From Sacculina carcini (lineage: Eukaryota; Arthropoda; Thecostraca; Sacculinidae), in contig OU696593.1 in the NCBI GenBank assembly GCA_916048095.2, forward strand, positions 4,084,501 to 4,148,500: a stretch of DNA of 64,000 nt, written 5' to 3'. Shown here in pieces: positions 52,801-61,754 of the stretch. A program made the position numbers and the translations under genes. Numbering within the stretch: the stretch's first letter is position 1; every line of letters starts with the position of its first letter. The notes beneath the pieces were generated by a model, which made no database searches, was not told where the DNA came from, and worked only from the letters and a program-made list of their open reading frames with translations.

Positions 52801-55394
52801 TCTTCTTCCGACTTCAACTGAATCTGCAGAAAGGCTTTCTCTATATCAGCCATTAGTACAAAATCCTCCTGACGAAATTTTAGCATCATACCCACAAGAT
52901 TCGCCAACAAGTCTATTCCTTGAAAGCACGCTTGATTGAGTGTCGTCGCATTTTTGTCGACCTTAAAACTACAATTGAAGACTGTTCGCATTTTAGATGT
53001 ACACTGATCTTCATCTTTGAACACAGGATGATGGGGGATGAAGACACAGTTCTCTTTGACAAGTGACTCAACATCAATTTCCTCAATAACGTTTCTTTGT
53101 ATTTGATCTGTGAAATTGCTTTCGTAGCGATCTAGACAATCCTTGGCTACCAGACTTCGCTGGACCTGCTTCATTGCTTTGAATGCGACATCGAAATTGT
53201 GATCTACATTGCTGATTGAGTCTAAAAAAGGCACTTTGACCGAATAATGGCCATCTTTGAATTCAATACTGTCATCGAATTCTTTGATCAGCGCTTCATC
53301 TGTTTCGGCGAGAGTGTCATCTTTGATGCCGATGTTCTCCACCTTGAACATATTCTCCAACTCCACATCCACATCTAATTCGCCAGATGATAGTGACACA
53401 GGACTGAAATATGTGCGAGTTGGGCTTATTGCCAAGTTGACCAGACGTTCGTTTTTTTTGTCTACAGGTGCCACTGAAGTCTGTTCACCCATGAGGGAGG
53501 AAATTTCTCCGAAAAGTATCATACCATCGTCGACTTCATAAGCAGTCGTATTGCCGACCTTAACACTGCTCAGCGGCTGAATGTGTCCTATGAGATCAGA
53601 ACCCAAAAGACAATGAAAATCGGTCATTCTGTCTTCCGACCTGTCCCGGAAAAAGCTGTCAGCCAACCTGAGGCCTTCAGACTTGAATTTTCGTACCAGT
53701 TTGGTCACTCCTGGCACATGATAATCCAATGACATACTACCATCTACCAGCAACTTGACGGTCGTGCTACCTCTTCTTGTAAAATGAACATTGCACGCGA
53801 TAACATCATGCTGTTTCTCCGCGGTGCCTATGAATGTACGCACTTGATATTTGACGCGGTGTTTTTCTCTCTTGGCTGAGATCTTATCAGCCATATACTC
53901 ACTGATGTAAGACGTTTGTGAGCCGTGATCGATCAAACACCGGACTATTTCACAATTTCCGTCCTCGGCTTGCATGAGTACCGACATTGATGGTAACAGT
54001 ACCGCCGCCTGTGCATCGGTCTTCATCATGCACAGATGATTCTCCAGTTTTGTGACTTGGGTTGGACCACTACACACCGCAGTTATATGCGTATTTTTGC
54101 CGCACGATTTGCAGCTGTAGGTGAGCCCCTTCTTCTGGCATTCACACTCCTCCGTCGGCCGCCCGCCGCTGCAGTGGACACACCGTCCGAGCTGTCGCAA
54201 ACGCTGGATTCGTGCCTGAGAATTTGAGTAATTACCACACTGCGACATCGGATGATCCCCTTCGCAAAACTTGCATGATTTCCATGAATGTGACGACGAC
54301 TTTGATTGCTGAACCTCCGATCTGACGGCTGATGTCGCAAATGTTTGCAAACTCGGAGATGACACCCGAAGCTTTTCCTGACCCCGGCGCACATCTTCTC
54401 GATACTTCTCGACATTTTGATTTGAGCGAGGCTGCGGTTTTTGGTCGAAGACCTTGGTCTGAGACGTGTTGCGATTAGCGCCCCCTTTTTGAGCTTCAAG
54501 CGCCCTCAATATTTTGCTGGAATTCTCCAAAATTGATTTTACTGAGGGGTATTCTGTTCCAATCAGTAAACTGGACCTGGTTCTGTAATTTGATGGTAAT
54601 CTATTCATTACAATATGGCTCAAAAGCCTCGAACCAAAACTGCCTTCTACGAGTGCGTCCAAATTGTAATTTTGCAGCTCATAGACCGTTGACCGAATCT
54701 GATGTAAAAGTCGATGCATTCCGGCAAAGTCCGTGTCTGACGGACAACTCTGCCCGGTGAGTGTACACATGAGGCGCTCCACTACGGCATCTTCATCGAG
54801 ATATTCGTCTTTCAAAAATGTCATAGCGGTGCCGTAATTGACATCAGTGTTTGACAGATGCTTAACAACATCCAGAGCGTCTCCTCTCAAACAGCTCTTG
54901 AGGTATATGAGCTTCACCGTGTCAGAAAACTCCTCTTTTTCCCCGACAAGGTCATTGAACAGTCGGATGAGTTCCGAAAACTGCAACCTGTCTGAGGCGC
55001 CGTTGAATGATGGAAGTCGAATCTCCGGTGGTTTGACATGACTGACCTTAGCGGATTTTGCCGGTTGAATGGGCCGCATTGCCGCGGTTGACTGGCTCGA
55101 CGCGCTGATGATAGCTGAAAGGCTTTGCGCGATCTGAGCGTGATAATCTGTCTGTGACTCGACATCCTGGTCGCACTCCTCTGGTGACGTCTCTTCTAAC
55201 AAAAATGTGATTTTCAGATCCAAATTCTCAATGTCTGCAAGTTTAGCTCGGATAGATTTGACTCTGTCATGAACTACTGTCTCGTCAAGCTCCTCCTTTT
55301 CGAGTTTTTTGATCCACAAAGTCACTAACCTCTTTAGGGCACCACGTTGAACTTTCAGCTCTTTCATTGACTGAATCGTTTTGACATCATCCAT
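49869..55394 (-). CDS. BEL/Pao Gag-Pol polyprotein, intact
   Basis: One frame of 1,841 codons from the ATG at 55394 (MDDVKTIQSMKEL); the frame is open a little further upstream but has no earlier ATG. In order: a charged N-terminal coiled-coil-like segment; a DUF1759-type Gag capsid region (LPSFNGASDRLQFSEL, about 55010); cysteine-rich knuckles (about 54280-54060); an aspartic protease with LIDHGSQTSY (about 53940); a reverse transcriptase with MADIEKAF (about 52850) and FYMDNFL (about 52625); RNase H (INIFCDGGKES, about 52115); integrase with an H-H-C-C zinc site (about 51160-51020), then AIDYTG, YSDNGKQF and GVYERQIKTVK supplying D, D and E (50920-50590); and a DUF5641-type C-terminal domain (about 50300-50010). 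The polymerase box is YMDN rather than YxDD, a variant known in this group. It would make virus-like particles, cDNA and integrate; it looks capable of activity. Confidence 0.93.
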   Translation of the reverse strand: MDDVKTIQSMKELKVQRGALKRLVTLWIKKLEKEELDETVVHDRVKSIRAKLADIENLDLKITFLLEETSPEECDQDVESQTDYHAQIAQSLSAIISASSQSTAAMRPIQPAKSAKVSHVKPPEIRLPSFNGASDRLQFSELIRLFNDLVGEKEEFSDTVKLIYLKSCLRGDALDVVKHLSNTDVNYGTAMTFLKDEYLDEDAVVERLMCTLTGQSCPSDTDFAGMHRLLHQIRSTVYELQNYNLDALVEGSFGSRLLSHIVMNRLPSNYRTRSSLLIGTEYPSVKSILENSSKILRALEAQKGGANRNTSQTKVFDQKPQPRSNQNVEKYREDVRRGQEKLRVSSPSLQTFATSAVRSEVQQSKSSSHSWKSCKFCEGDHPMSQCGNYSNSQARIQRLRQLGRCVHCSGGRPTEECECQKKGLTYSCKSCGKNTHITAVCSGPTQVTKLENHLCMMKTDAQAAVLLPSMSVLMQAEDGNCEIVRCLIDHGSQTSYISEYMADKISAKREKHRVKYQVRTFIGTAEKQHDVIACNVHFTRRGSTTVKLLVDGSMSLDYHVPGVTKLVRKFKSEGLRLADSFFRDRSEDRMTDFHCLLGSDLIGHIQPLSSVKVGNTTAYEVDDGMILFGEISSLMGEQTSVAPVDKKNERLVNLAISPTRTYFSPVSLSSGELDVDVELENMFKVENIGIKDDTLAETDEALIKEFDDSIEFKDGHYSVKVPFLDSISNVDHNFDVAFKAMKQVQRSLVAKDCLDRYESNFTDQIQRNVIEEIDVESLVKENCVFIPHHPVFKDEDQCTSKMRTVFNCSFKVDKNATTLNQACFQGIDLLANLVGMMLKFRQEDFVLMADIEKAFLQIQLKSEEDKNRFCFLWESNGVLKVYRHRTILFGLNASPFVLMRVLQYHLKLYPQDSVADILKSSFYMDNFLFTSSSTNQILNVYHRSREIMQEGGFNLRSWSSNVSSMRELMRSNETATTHQSDYEKVLGYMYDPERDSLKLADCQVVLHNSESRPTKRRVLSNISKIFDPLSLALPVTLCGRLFMKKLWQLKVGWDEPLKEQLSREWRSIQKELAQLDQLRFPRKSADSLSNHDINIFCDGGKESYGFVCYATNSKNESNFIFAKSKISPQNKSIPQTELLAVFLMMKCLQLILDSLMFKIQQINVWVDSQVVLEWIHQGCRTTNRFTQARQKDIEAMKKNIESDKGVVMRFGYVPTNENVADLLTKGQTFAKFEKYQDQWIFGPDWLKIWTETPVAVPCVTKFTQEQLLNFRQDSHEQKSLVLTQRQGQTSSSNAQSSTDTLFNAEKLSNLNKIHRITGLVFKFVDKMRKTSSDTNEKAVNYWLKDLQAQEYSDILDYLQSPERSQRVPNLVNDLNLFLDDQGIIRCRGRISRLNYFSYAAKNPVLLSKDHHITRLMIRDQHERCRHLGIGSTLTQLRERGFWIPGGRQAVKKIIRDCVICKKLNSLSVKYPRLNNLPIERIKFVKAYENVAIDYTGHINITEKGGEEQKVYIALYTCMALRCVHLDVLPDVSTSSFLQSFMRFCNTYRVPEMIYSDNGKQFVTSKRYLQEALLSDDFVEYMRKHHIQHKTIPVYASWMGGVYERQIKTVKQCLYKSIGKARLSYFDLITHLSGIQDAVNNRPLTYVHSGINEIEPLTPNKILKLNLNPRLQIITDHKEDPLWTPEANDMHRRLNDTIQVQNELLDKFRAMWYEEYVLSLRELNRNLYQTDWKDKLSVDDIVLIHTKDRPRIFWSMGRIIKLLPGEDGRVRQVILKNSSGKSSIHAVKHLYPLEITAIHPSQTATGVNEERETATSHPNRGKRKAAMKQREQLAGLIRDESV

Positions 55395-55581
55395 CCTGAC
55401 TGAGATAAGGATGTGATTAGAGAGGACTACTAAGACCGATACAAAGTACAATTGGAAATGAGACACAGAAAATTAAATGCCAAAAAGCGACAACGACATA
55501 CTTCAATTTAGCTTGTCACATGATGATAATTTACATTTTGACTTCAATAAACTGGAAAGTACAGAAAATAAATTCGCAAGA

Positions 55582-56295
55582 TGTTGTGATTTAATTTGGA
55601 GAAGCCCTTTTGTACTTTATTGGAGAACCCAAAGCTTACCTGATTGCGAATTTATTTTGTCGCAGGTAGCCGTTCGCGTTGTTGTACGTACAGCCCCGGT
55701 GGCAATGGATTTCTCCGCAAGTAATTGCTTGTCGCCGAATATTTGAAAGAAGACTTGACGATAACTGAAATAGGCTTGAAATACGATGCCTCGACCGCTG
55801 AACCACGAATCCCGTACCGAACCACGAGTAACTCTCTACACCGTGTTCTCTGTCTCCACTAATTCCCTTTCGCCGTTCCGGGTTGCCACGCCCCATTTTA
55901 TCGCGGATTTGCCTTGAATCCTCCAAAATAGTACTGGGCTTTGAAATTATTTTCCCAATTAAATAGATGTAGTGTCGGAGCGATGGCGAGCGAATCTGAG
56001 ATGTGGCTTGACTCACAAGTATATTAAAACACAGACAAGTTAACTCAACGAGACCTACACCTAGACTCTTTTGACTCTATAGCCTGACCCCGATTGTACC
56101 TTGCTGTCATACGTGCCTTCCTCTGATTGGTCCATTTCACAATCGTACGATACACGTCACAACATCGCGATACACGTCGCGCCATCTTTACAATCGCAAT
56201 ACAGTAAACCGCACATGATACAAGACACTACAATAGAATTGAAATTATTGAATTAAATTATGAATTACAATTGAAAATGATAAATATTTCTTTCA
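55582..56295 (-). repeat. 5' LTR of the BEL/Pao element, interrupted by a solo LTR
   Basis: Bases 55582-55967 and 56238-56295 together match the 3' LTR; 55968-56237 is an insertion (265-bp solo LTR plus one copy of its 5-bp duplication). Removing it gives 444 bp, the same length as the 3' LTR. Confidence 0.9.
55968..56232. mobile_element. Solo LTR (265 bp) inserted in the BEL/Pao 5' LTR
   Basis: Ends are TGTAGTGTC and GACACTACA, a 9-bp inverted repeat with TG/CA. The flanks 55963-55967 and 56233-56237 are both ATAGA, an exact 5-bp duplication, as made by gypsy-type integrases. The absence of an internal region implies LTR-LTR recombination. Its ends resemble those of the gypsy LTRs at 58296 and 60727 (TGTAGTGT...CACTACA), but the interior differs. 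Confidence 0.85.
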
Positions 56296-56697
56296 TAGGG
56301 GGAGTTGATCAATTTGAAAGTGAGACAACATATTTTGTGTTGGGTCATATATTTAAAAGGAAGCCATCTCAATGTTTTTAGGTATCGAGAGGTGGGATGA
56401 CGGATAGGAAGTCTGAAAACAAAACGGCACGATTGGTTGAGAATAGATTGGAAGGAAGAAATGTCTTTTTTTGGTAGAGAATAAAAGAAAGAGGAGCAAT
56501 AATTGAGATGGGGAAAAATAAAAGCATTAATTAGAGCAATGGAGGAACGAGGAACTGAAAACAAAACGGCACGATTGGTTGAGAATAGATTGGAAGGGAG
56601 AAATGTCTTTTTTTGGTAGAGAATAAAACAAAGAGGAGCAATAATTGAGATGGGGGAAAATAAAAGCATTAATTAGAGCAATGGAGGAACGAGGAAA
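56296..56697 (-). pseudogene. CR1-like LINE, reverse-transcriptase thumb region (5' part of the split copy)
   Basis: On the minus strand it encodes FPHLNYCSSFFYSLPKK, NQSCRFVFRLP, LRWLPFKYMTQHKICCL and FKLINSP, then stops at the BEL/Pao edge; the frame resumes at 49189. It corresponds to the region after the catalytic core in the full-length LINE (about 36250-36480). It starts abruptly near 56697, so the LINE was already 5'-truncated. It contains a ~142-bp tandem duplication. Confidence 0.75.
56418..56697. repeat. ~140-bp tandem duplication inside the LINE fragment
   Basis: Bases ~56418-56559 and ~56560-56697 repeat each other with a few substitutions; both begin AAAACAAAACGGCACGATTG and end GGAGGAACGAGGAA. 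Confidence 0.9.
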
Positions 56698-57261
56698 TAT
56701 CACACATTAACGCATAATTTGCACGCATCAACATTTACATATATATTATTGTATATTGGCATGTCTTGTTTGATAGCTGTCATCCATTTCTTTCGGAGCA
56801 CCTCCTCTTTCGGTGAACAGAAAACGCTCACTTTGGAGCCACTATTGTAGTGGTCTTTGCACCCGGACACTTATCTGGCATGTTTCCTGAACAACATAAT
56901 AACAAAATATTGATACACTATACTTGGGGTACCTTTTGAACCTTGAACCTTTACCTTTTGAACTTTTGAACCTTATCAACCTTTTGATGGTTCCATACCA
57001 CCAATGTATTGTCCAATATGGTTCCCGCCAATAATACCCGCGACTTACTTGACTGTTCAAATAATTATCACCAATCCTATCATAATTTGCCAGTTTGTCT
57101 TCCAGATCCACGAATATTGCAATCGCTTGAATTTACTGTAATTTAGATACGGATTACTAGGAAATAGCCAATGATAAATTTGTTATTTTATTATTATTTG
57201 AGTTATTTTATTCACTTTGTTACTTTTAATATTATTATAGCTATTGCTAATTTATAGCGGT
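56698..57261. other. Unassigned stretch with a short CCTTTTGAA minisatellite
   Basis: No gene recognised. Between about 56935 and 56990 the word CCTTTTGAA or CCTTGAA recurs six or seven times. Confidence 0.4.
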
Positions 57262-57365
57262 ATCCAGATATTTAATCCCATACCTCCGACCTTTGATTCC
57301 CATTCCACCAAGGGGTATGGATTCTCCCGGCTAATAACCACTGGACTAAACAATCACAACGCAAT
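57262..57365 (-). ncRNA. Possible tRNA-like SINE head
   Basis: On the minus strand TTTAGTCCAGTGGTTATTAG resembles a polymerase III A box region, and GGGAATCAAAGGTC about 50 bases later loosely resembles a B box (GGTTCRANNCC). It does not fold as a full tRNA by inspection. A tRNA-derived SINE is the likeliest reading but is weakly supported. Confidence 0.3.
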
Positions 57366-58030
57366 ACCAGCTTTTTCAAACAATGAGAGTAAGAATCGTA
57401 AGATGTAATAGATAATGTCATTATTAAGATATAAAATGCTGCGCATAAAATGATCAAATATTTCAAAAAGATTGAAACATATCTTGACTAATTCAACAAA
57501 ATCAGGTTCAACGGAAGAAATAAATGAGTGAGCATTTATTGACTTACCTTTCACTCCGAAAGGTGAAATTCTCCGGAATACACCAATCTAATAATACTTG
57601 AAGTAAACTTGCGGGAAACACTACAACACTGCTTAAAGTATGATAGAAGCAACAGCGAATGCAAACGCTCAATGCCACTACAATTGTGAACGCAATACTA
57701 ACATAAACACGTCGAACCAACTACGCTGCACTGAAAATATAATGCGCACAACGCCACAAATAATTATCACAGCGAACACACGTACAATCGCAAAACACGC
57801 AACGCCACAAATACACACAACACCACAAACACGCGCTGACAACGAACTGACAACGCTACACTGACAACGAACTGATCACGTGATCAGCGATGCAGCGTCA
57901 GCGTTTCAATGGTTTGTAGCTGAGTCATTAGCATCGGTTTATAGATGAGTCATAGCAAGATGTGATACCCAGGTAGCGTTAGGACGGACGAGCTGACGTA
58001 ACACCCCCCATGGGGAGGGGATGGAAGGGC
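57366..58030. other. Unassigned stretch, AC-rich from 57640
   Basis: No gene recognised. An AC-rich part with CACAACGCCACAAAT words lies at 57740-57830. A perfect 16-base palindrome CTGATCACGTGATCAG lies at 57872-57887. Confidence 0.45.
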
Positions 58031-58070
58031 CTTGTATCTAGGTGGCGTTGGCGAAGCCCGTACACACTAT
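58031..58070 (+). repeat. Paralogue of the hAT insertion site
   Basis: CTTGTATCTAGGTGGCGTTG followed by GCGAAGCCCGTACACAC. With the GGCC just before it, this corresponds in reverse complement to the sequences on both sides of the hAT element at 46196-47780, but uninterrupted. Confidence 0.65.
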
Positions 58071-58214
58071 GTCAACAATTGACCTCGGTCGCGCATGCGC
58101 ACAAACACACAAGGTCACTCATGTAAATGCTTATACGAAAAACAACCAATCACCGTGTGAGGTCAGACATTGAACAGCTGATCACGCCGTTAACTCGTTT
58201 ATACACTATGGTAA

Positions 58215-58295
58215 AATAGACAAACTATCAAAACTTAGATAACCCACATTTCAGCGAAACAACATCATTTCTATAATTCTATTCTTTTACATGAC
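58215..58295 (+). mobile_element. hAT-like element fragment, left of the gypsy insertion
   Basis: Diverged match to about 47580-47680 of the hAT-like element: ATAACCCA, then AACATCATTTCTATAATTC and TTACATGAC. It is interrupted at ATGAC by the gypsy element, and the homology resumes at 61151. Confidence 0.55.
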
Positions 58296-58611
58296 TGTAG
58301 TGTGGCCCGGGACGTAACCTGCAGAACTCGATTCACAAATGCCAAATATATTAACGATACGAAACCCTAGACTACAACGAACATACTGACCCAGATTCCA
58401 CAACAAACCCGCCTTATATAAACTCACCGATTACCCGCCAGGCACTGACCAACAAGTACGAGAATCAGCCAATGAGCGATAGAATATGACAACCACGACC
58501 AGATATAACCAAATATGGTCACAAAAGCTGAAGCCCGTGAAAGTTACGTCTGTGGCGCGACGAATACATATTACACGAATATAAATGAAATATGCCAATC
58601 ACGCCACTACA
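58296..58611 (-). repeat. 3' LTR of the gypsy element (316 bp)
   Basis: TG...CA ended, matching the other LTR except for a 108-bp segment present only there and scattered substitutions. A GTGCGGGGATA purine-rich tract lies next to it on the internal side (minus strand). Confidence 0.88.
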
Positions 58612-58637
58612 TATCCCCGCACTACAAAAAGAAGACG

Positions 58638-59522
58638 TCACTGTCGAACAAAATCACGCAGCCGGGTCGGACGCCAGCGACGACCTCTAGCCGACGGCGT
58701 CAGCTCCTGTATAGGGGGCGCTGACGTCGCAGGCTCGTCACGCCGAGGAATCGCCAGCTCTGTGCTCGCGTTCTCAACAGGTTTTTCCGCCGACAGCTCA
58801 GAGGTAGGCGTTGGCGGCTTTTCCGGTTGTGGAGCGACATCAGCGACATCTGCGGCGGTAGACCAGATAAAGTCTTTCTCAGTCGGCGCAGTCTTCGCTT
58901 TCACCAGGTGTGCCGGCTTCCTGACTGAGCCGTCGTCGAGACGAAACGATGAACCTTGACGGGCTGTTATCCGCCTCGGAGAGCTGAAACGCCTGTTGAA
59001 TTTCGACACGTGCCCTGGTATTCGCACATAAGCTGCATCTCCAGCTCGCAGTTGTACATCACGCACGGCGTGGCGGTGATTGTAATTTCTGCTGTTTCTC
59101 TTCTGCGGCTTCTCCAGGCGTGATCGGACGCCGCCATGCGGTGCCGCACGTGAAGCTCGCGGAAGTATCGGCAGCGGGTGAACTTCCGTTATAATCTGGC
59201 TGTTCGGCCCTCGCAAGTCGACGCACAGTCTGATGCCGCCCGATTTCTTTTGCGCAACAACGATGGGACTCACACATTGGGAAGCCTCCGTCCTCTCGAT
59301 CACGCCGTCCTTGATCAGCTTTTGAAGCTCGACCGACCCCTCGACTCGCACCGAAAACGGGAGGCGCCTCAAGGAGTATGCCGTTGGCTTGGCATCAGGC
59401 TTGAGCTTGATGCGGTGGCAGTATCCGTCAATCGCCGGTAACCGCTGAGTTTCGGTTGCCTCGTCGTCGACGCTTCCGACGACTCCTCCGCCTGGTCTGA
59501 TTGTCAGGCCGAGCTCGACCAT
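58638..59522 (-). pseudogene. Gypsy pol remnant: start of reverse transcriptase fused to integrase C-terminus
   Basis: One open frame of 294 codons from the ATG at 59522. Residues ~30-125 are the first motifs of a gypsy reverse transcriptase (CHRIKLKPDAKPTAYSLRR, then KKSGGIRLCVDL and VHPLPI). The frame then passes near 59160 straight into an integrase C-terminal region (RSRLEKPQKRN, VQLRAGDAAYVRIPG, RRITARQGSSFRLDDG) and a proline-rich tail. The catalytic YxDD, RNase H and integrase DDE are absent. The deletion happens to keep the frame open. No enzymatic function is expected; a dominant-negative or structural role is possible but unsupported. Confidence 0.8.
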
Positions 59523-59711
59523 TGTCGTAAGGCCGAGAAGCCCTTAAGACGACTGTGAGTCAATTATAAAAAACTCCGAGCGTGCCTCGCGTTGACCGAC
59601 CTTGACAGTCGCCGGGAAAGTGCCGATTACCTTGAGCGGTCGTCGATCCACGCTGTAGAGCCGGGTGTCAGTGCGCATGACCTCAGCGCCATTGAACATA
59701 GATCTGGCCAC

Positions 59712-60632
59712 TCACAGGCTGAGTACCGACACGCTGGCGCCTGTGTCGATCTGTAAGGTGACGCTGGCGGTCTTACCGGACTCGGTGGTGACGGTAGCTT
59801 CGCACGTCAACTTGCGACCGGACGAAAAACATGAAAGAATTGTCACGTCTTTGACGCAGCGCCTGTTGTTGCCGACATTTTTCTTGGATTTCGATGACAA
59901 ACACACAACAGCCCAGTGGCCGGTGCGACCACATTTGTTGCATGTCGCCTTCCGAGCGGGGCAAAACTCACTGCGCGACAGCTTGTGAGAGCGCCCACAG
60001 TGTGAACAACTGTCGGCGACTTGCGAATCTGCCCGGTGTGTCCTGGAAGTGCCGGTTTTCCATTCGCTCACTGCGTTTGTCTCCTCGAAGGAAATGTCGC
60101 TCGGCTTTTGCGGTGCCGCCATTAGCGCTGATTGACGCCGCGACATCTCGAACGCGCCGGCGGTTTGCAGTAGACTTTCTAAGGTGAGTGAAGGGTCCTG
60201 TAGAAAACGTTCGCGCAGTCTGGGATGGGGAATGTACTCCACCACCTGGAACAGTGGTCACGGATCAGTTCGTCGGTCAGTGCGCCGTATTTGCAGTGTA
60301 GCGCCGATGTGAGCAACACCGATATATAGTCAGCCGTCGTTTCGTCGGATTCTTGTCTTCGCTTCTTGAAGGTAAACCTCTCCGAGATAACGTTCACTTT
60401 TGGCGAGTAGAATTCGGTGAGCCGACGCGTAACCTTTCGGCTTTCCGACTCGCCTTCGAGTTTGGGTTCCGCAGGGAGTGATCGATAGACTCTGAAAGCT
60501 TCTACTCCGATGAAAGCAGAGAGCTAGACGCCAGGCATCTGAGAATGAGTCGCCCTCAATGGCGACCAGATAATTCTCGTACATCTCCTTCCAGTCGGCC
60601 CAAGGGACCGCAGGTTTACCGGGGTGCGGCAA
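59712..60632 (-). pseudogene. Gypsy gag and protease remnant, frameshifted
   Basis: Minus strand. The ATG at 60632 (MPHPGKPAVPWADWKEMYENY) opens a gypsy gag. The reading shifts frame near 60390 and back near 60245, with RFTFKKRRQESDETTADYI and then RLRERFLQDPSLTLESLLQ. A zinc knuckle CNKCGRTGHWAVVC (C-x2-C-x4-H-x4-C) lies near 59960-59920, preceded by CSHCGRSHKLSRSEFC. A protease start with LQIDTGASVSVLS (about 59755-59715) carries the DTG active-site triad and then meets a stop. The protein is not expressible as one piece. Confidence 0.8.
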
Positions 60633-60726
60633 AAATGGTGGAGGCGCGTGGACAGAGTCGGGTTACATCACTGAGTGATTATACCAGAATTACACCCAAA
60701 AATAATAGTTATCCTCGTCGCCAATT

Positions 60727-61150
60727 TGTAGTGTGGCCCGGGACGTAACCTGCAGAACTCGATTCACAAATTCCAAATATATTAACGATAGGAAACCCTA
60801 GACTACAACGAACATACTGACCCAGATTCCACAACAAACCCGCCTTATCCAGTCCAGTCCAGTCCAGCAGTAGTCGTGGGATGCGCCTTGTCTTCGGCTC
60901 TCACTGTTGTTTAGTTGTCTTGTTTTCTCTTCTTTTCTGTTTACTGCTTTGCTTGTATAAACTCACCGATAACCCGCCAGGCACTGACCAACAAATACAA
61001 GAATCAGCCAATGAGCGATAGAATATAACAACCACGACCAGATATAACCAAATATGGTCACAAAAGCTGAAGCCCGTGAAGATTACGTCTGTGGCGCGAC
61101 GAATACATAATACACGAATATAAATGAAATATGCCAATCACGCCACGACA
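60727..61150 (-). repeat. 5' LTR of the gypsy element (424 bp, with 108-bp extra segment)
   Basis: Identical in layout to the 316-bp LTR except for 60848-60955, a 108-bp segment that starts with a TCCAG pentamer repeated about four times and ends in a pyrimidine-rich run. It separates GCCTTA from TATAAACTC, which are contiguous in the 3' LTR. Confidence 0.88.
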
Positions 61151-61252
61151 ATGACTCTCCAAAAAATCCAAAAGAACATGTTTTTTTAGATGTTTTTTTG
61201 CAAAAACAGGTTTTTTTTCTTGAAAAACATCGTTTTTCGAGGTCGCATCTTC
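61151..61252 (+). mobile_element. hAT-like element fragment, right of the gypsy insertion
   Basis: Begins ATGACTCTCCAAAAAA, matching the ATGACTCTTCAAAAAA of the hAT element near 47669, then T-rich/A-rich subterminal tracts, and ends CGAGGTCGCATCTTCA, close to the element's GAGGTCGCATCTCTA terminus. Together with 58215-58295 it is one hAT copy disrupted by the gypsy element. Confidence 0.7.
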
Positions 61253-61340
61253 ACTTGAGACTCCTGGCTTGAGACACTTGGCAACCCTGATTGTTAGTTG
61301 CGAAACCTCAGCTGGAGGCCATTAGGGGTGTGTTCGTGTT

Positions 61341-61404
61341 GTTGGTTTGTTCTATCGTTGGTTTGTTCTGTCGTTGGTTTGTTCTGTCGTTGGTTTGTTC
61401 TGTC
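61341..61404 (+). repeat. 16-bp tandem repeat, four units
   Basis: GTTGGTTTGTTCTGTC repeated four times (the first unit has one change), between the hAT fragment and the last LINE. Confidence 0.95.
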
Positions 61405-61754
61405 GTTTTCAGTTTTGTTGCTTGGCGCCATTGGTTACGCAATTTAATATGCTTGGATATTTGATAATGTGCTAAGTCTAGGTTATATCAGAAGCTGAAC
61501 TTATTGTATATGCCTTTTTCTGTGTAAGGTTGACGATTGTAACTTCTATTCACATAGTTCACTTGGATACACTGGTCGGATAAAAGTAAATTCATGGATT
61601 CAAGTAGAGCCTGGATAAATAATGATTTGGAGACGGGACAGCTCGAGCGCAAGCTCAAATCCCGTTACTATATTTTGAGTTAAAAAGGTATTAAAAGGAA
61701 ACATATTTCGGGTTTTCATGTTGGTTCTTATGGTGAACACGGAACTTATGAAAA
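61405..61754. other. Unassigned AT-rich stretch
   Basis: No gene or repeat recognised. Confidence 0.4.

Larger units (their letters stand above)
49190..56295 (-). mobile_element. Complete BEL/Pao LTR retrotransposon
   Basis: Minus-strand element bounded by two 444-bp LTRs (49190-49633, and 55582-56295 with a 270-bp insert), each TG...CA. An intact polyprotein lies between. A polypurine tract (AAGGGAGGG on the minus strand, 49634-49642) precedes the 3' LTR, and a putative primer-binding site follows the 5' LTR at 55581-55562. The flanks are two halves of one LINE reading frame, with CCTA on one side and TCTA on the other, a possible 4-bp target duplication with one mismatch. The LTRs read the same along their shared length by eye, so the insertion is young. 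Confidence 0.9.
58296..61150 (-). mobile_element. Internally deleted Ty3/gypsy element with both LTRs and 5-bp duplication
   Basis: LTRs at 58296-58611 and 60727-61150 both begin TGTAGTGTGGCCCGGGACG and end in a CAC-ACA form. The flanks 58291-58295 and 61151-61155 are both ATGAC. The coding strand is minus: a gag-protease remnant (60632-59712) and a pol remnant (59522-58638). A primer-binding-site-like TTGGCGACGAGGATAAC follows the 5' LTR on the minus strand. Most of the reverse transcriptase, all RNase H and the integrase core are missing. Confidence 0.9.
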
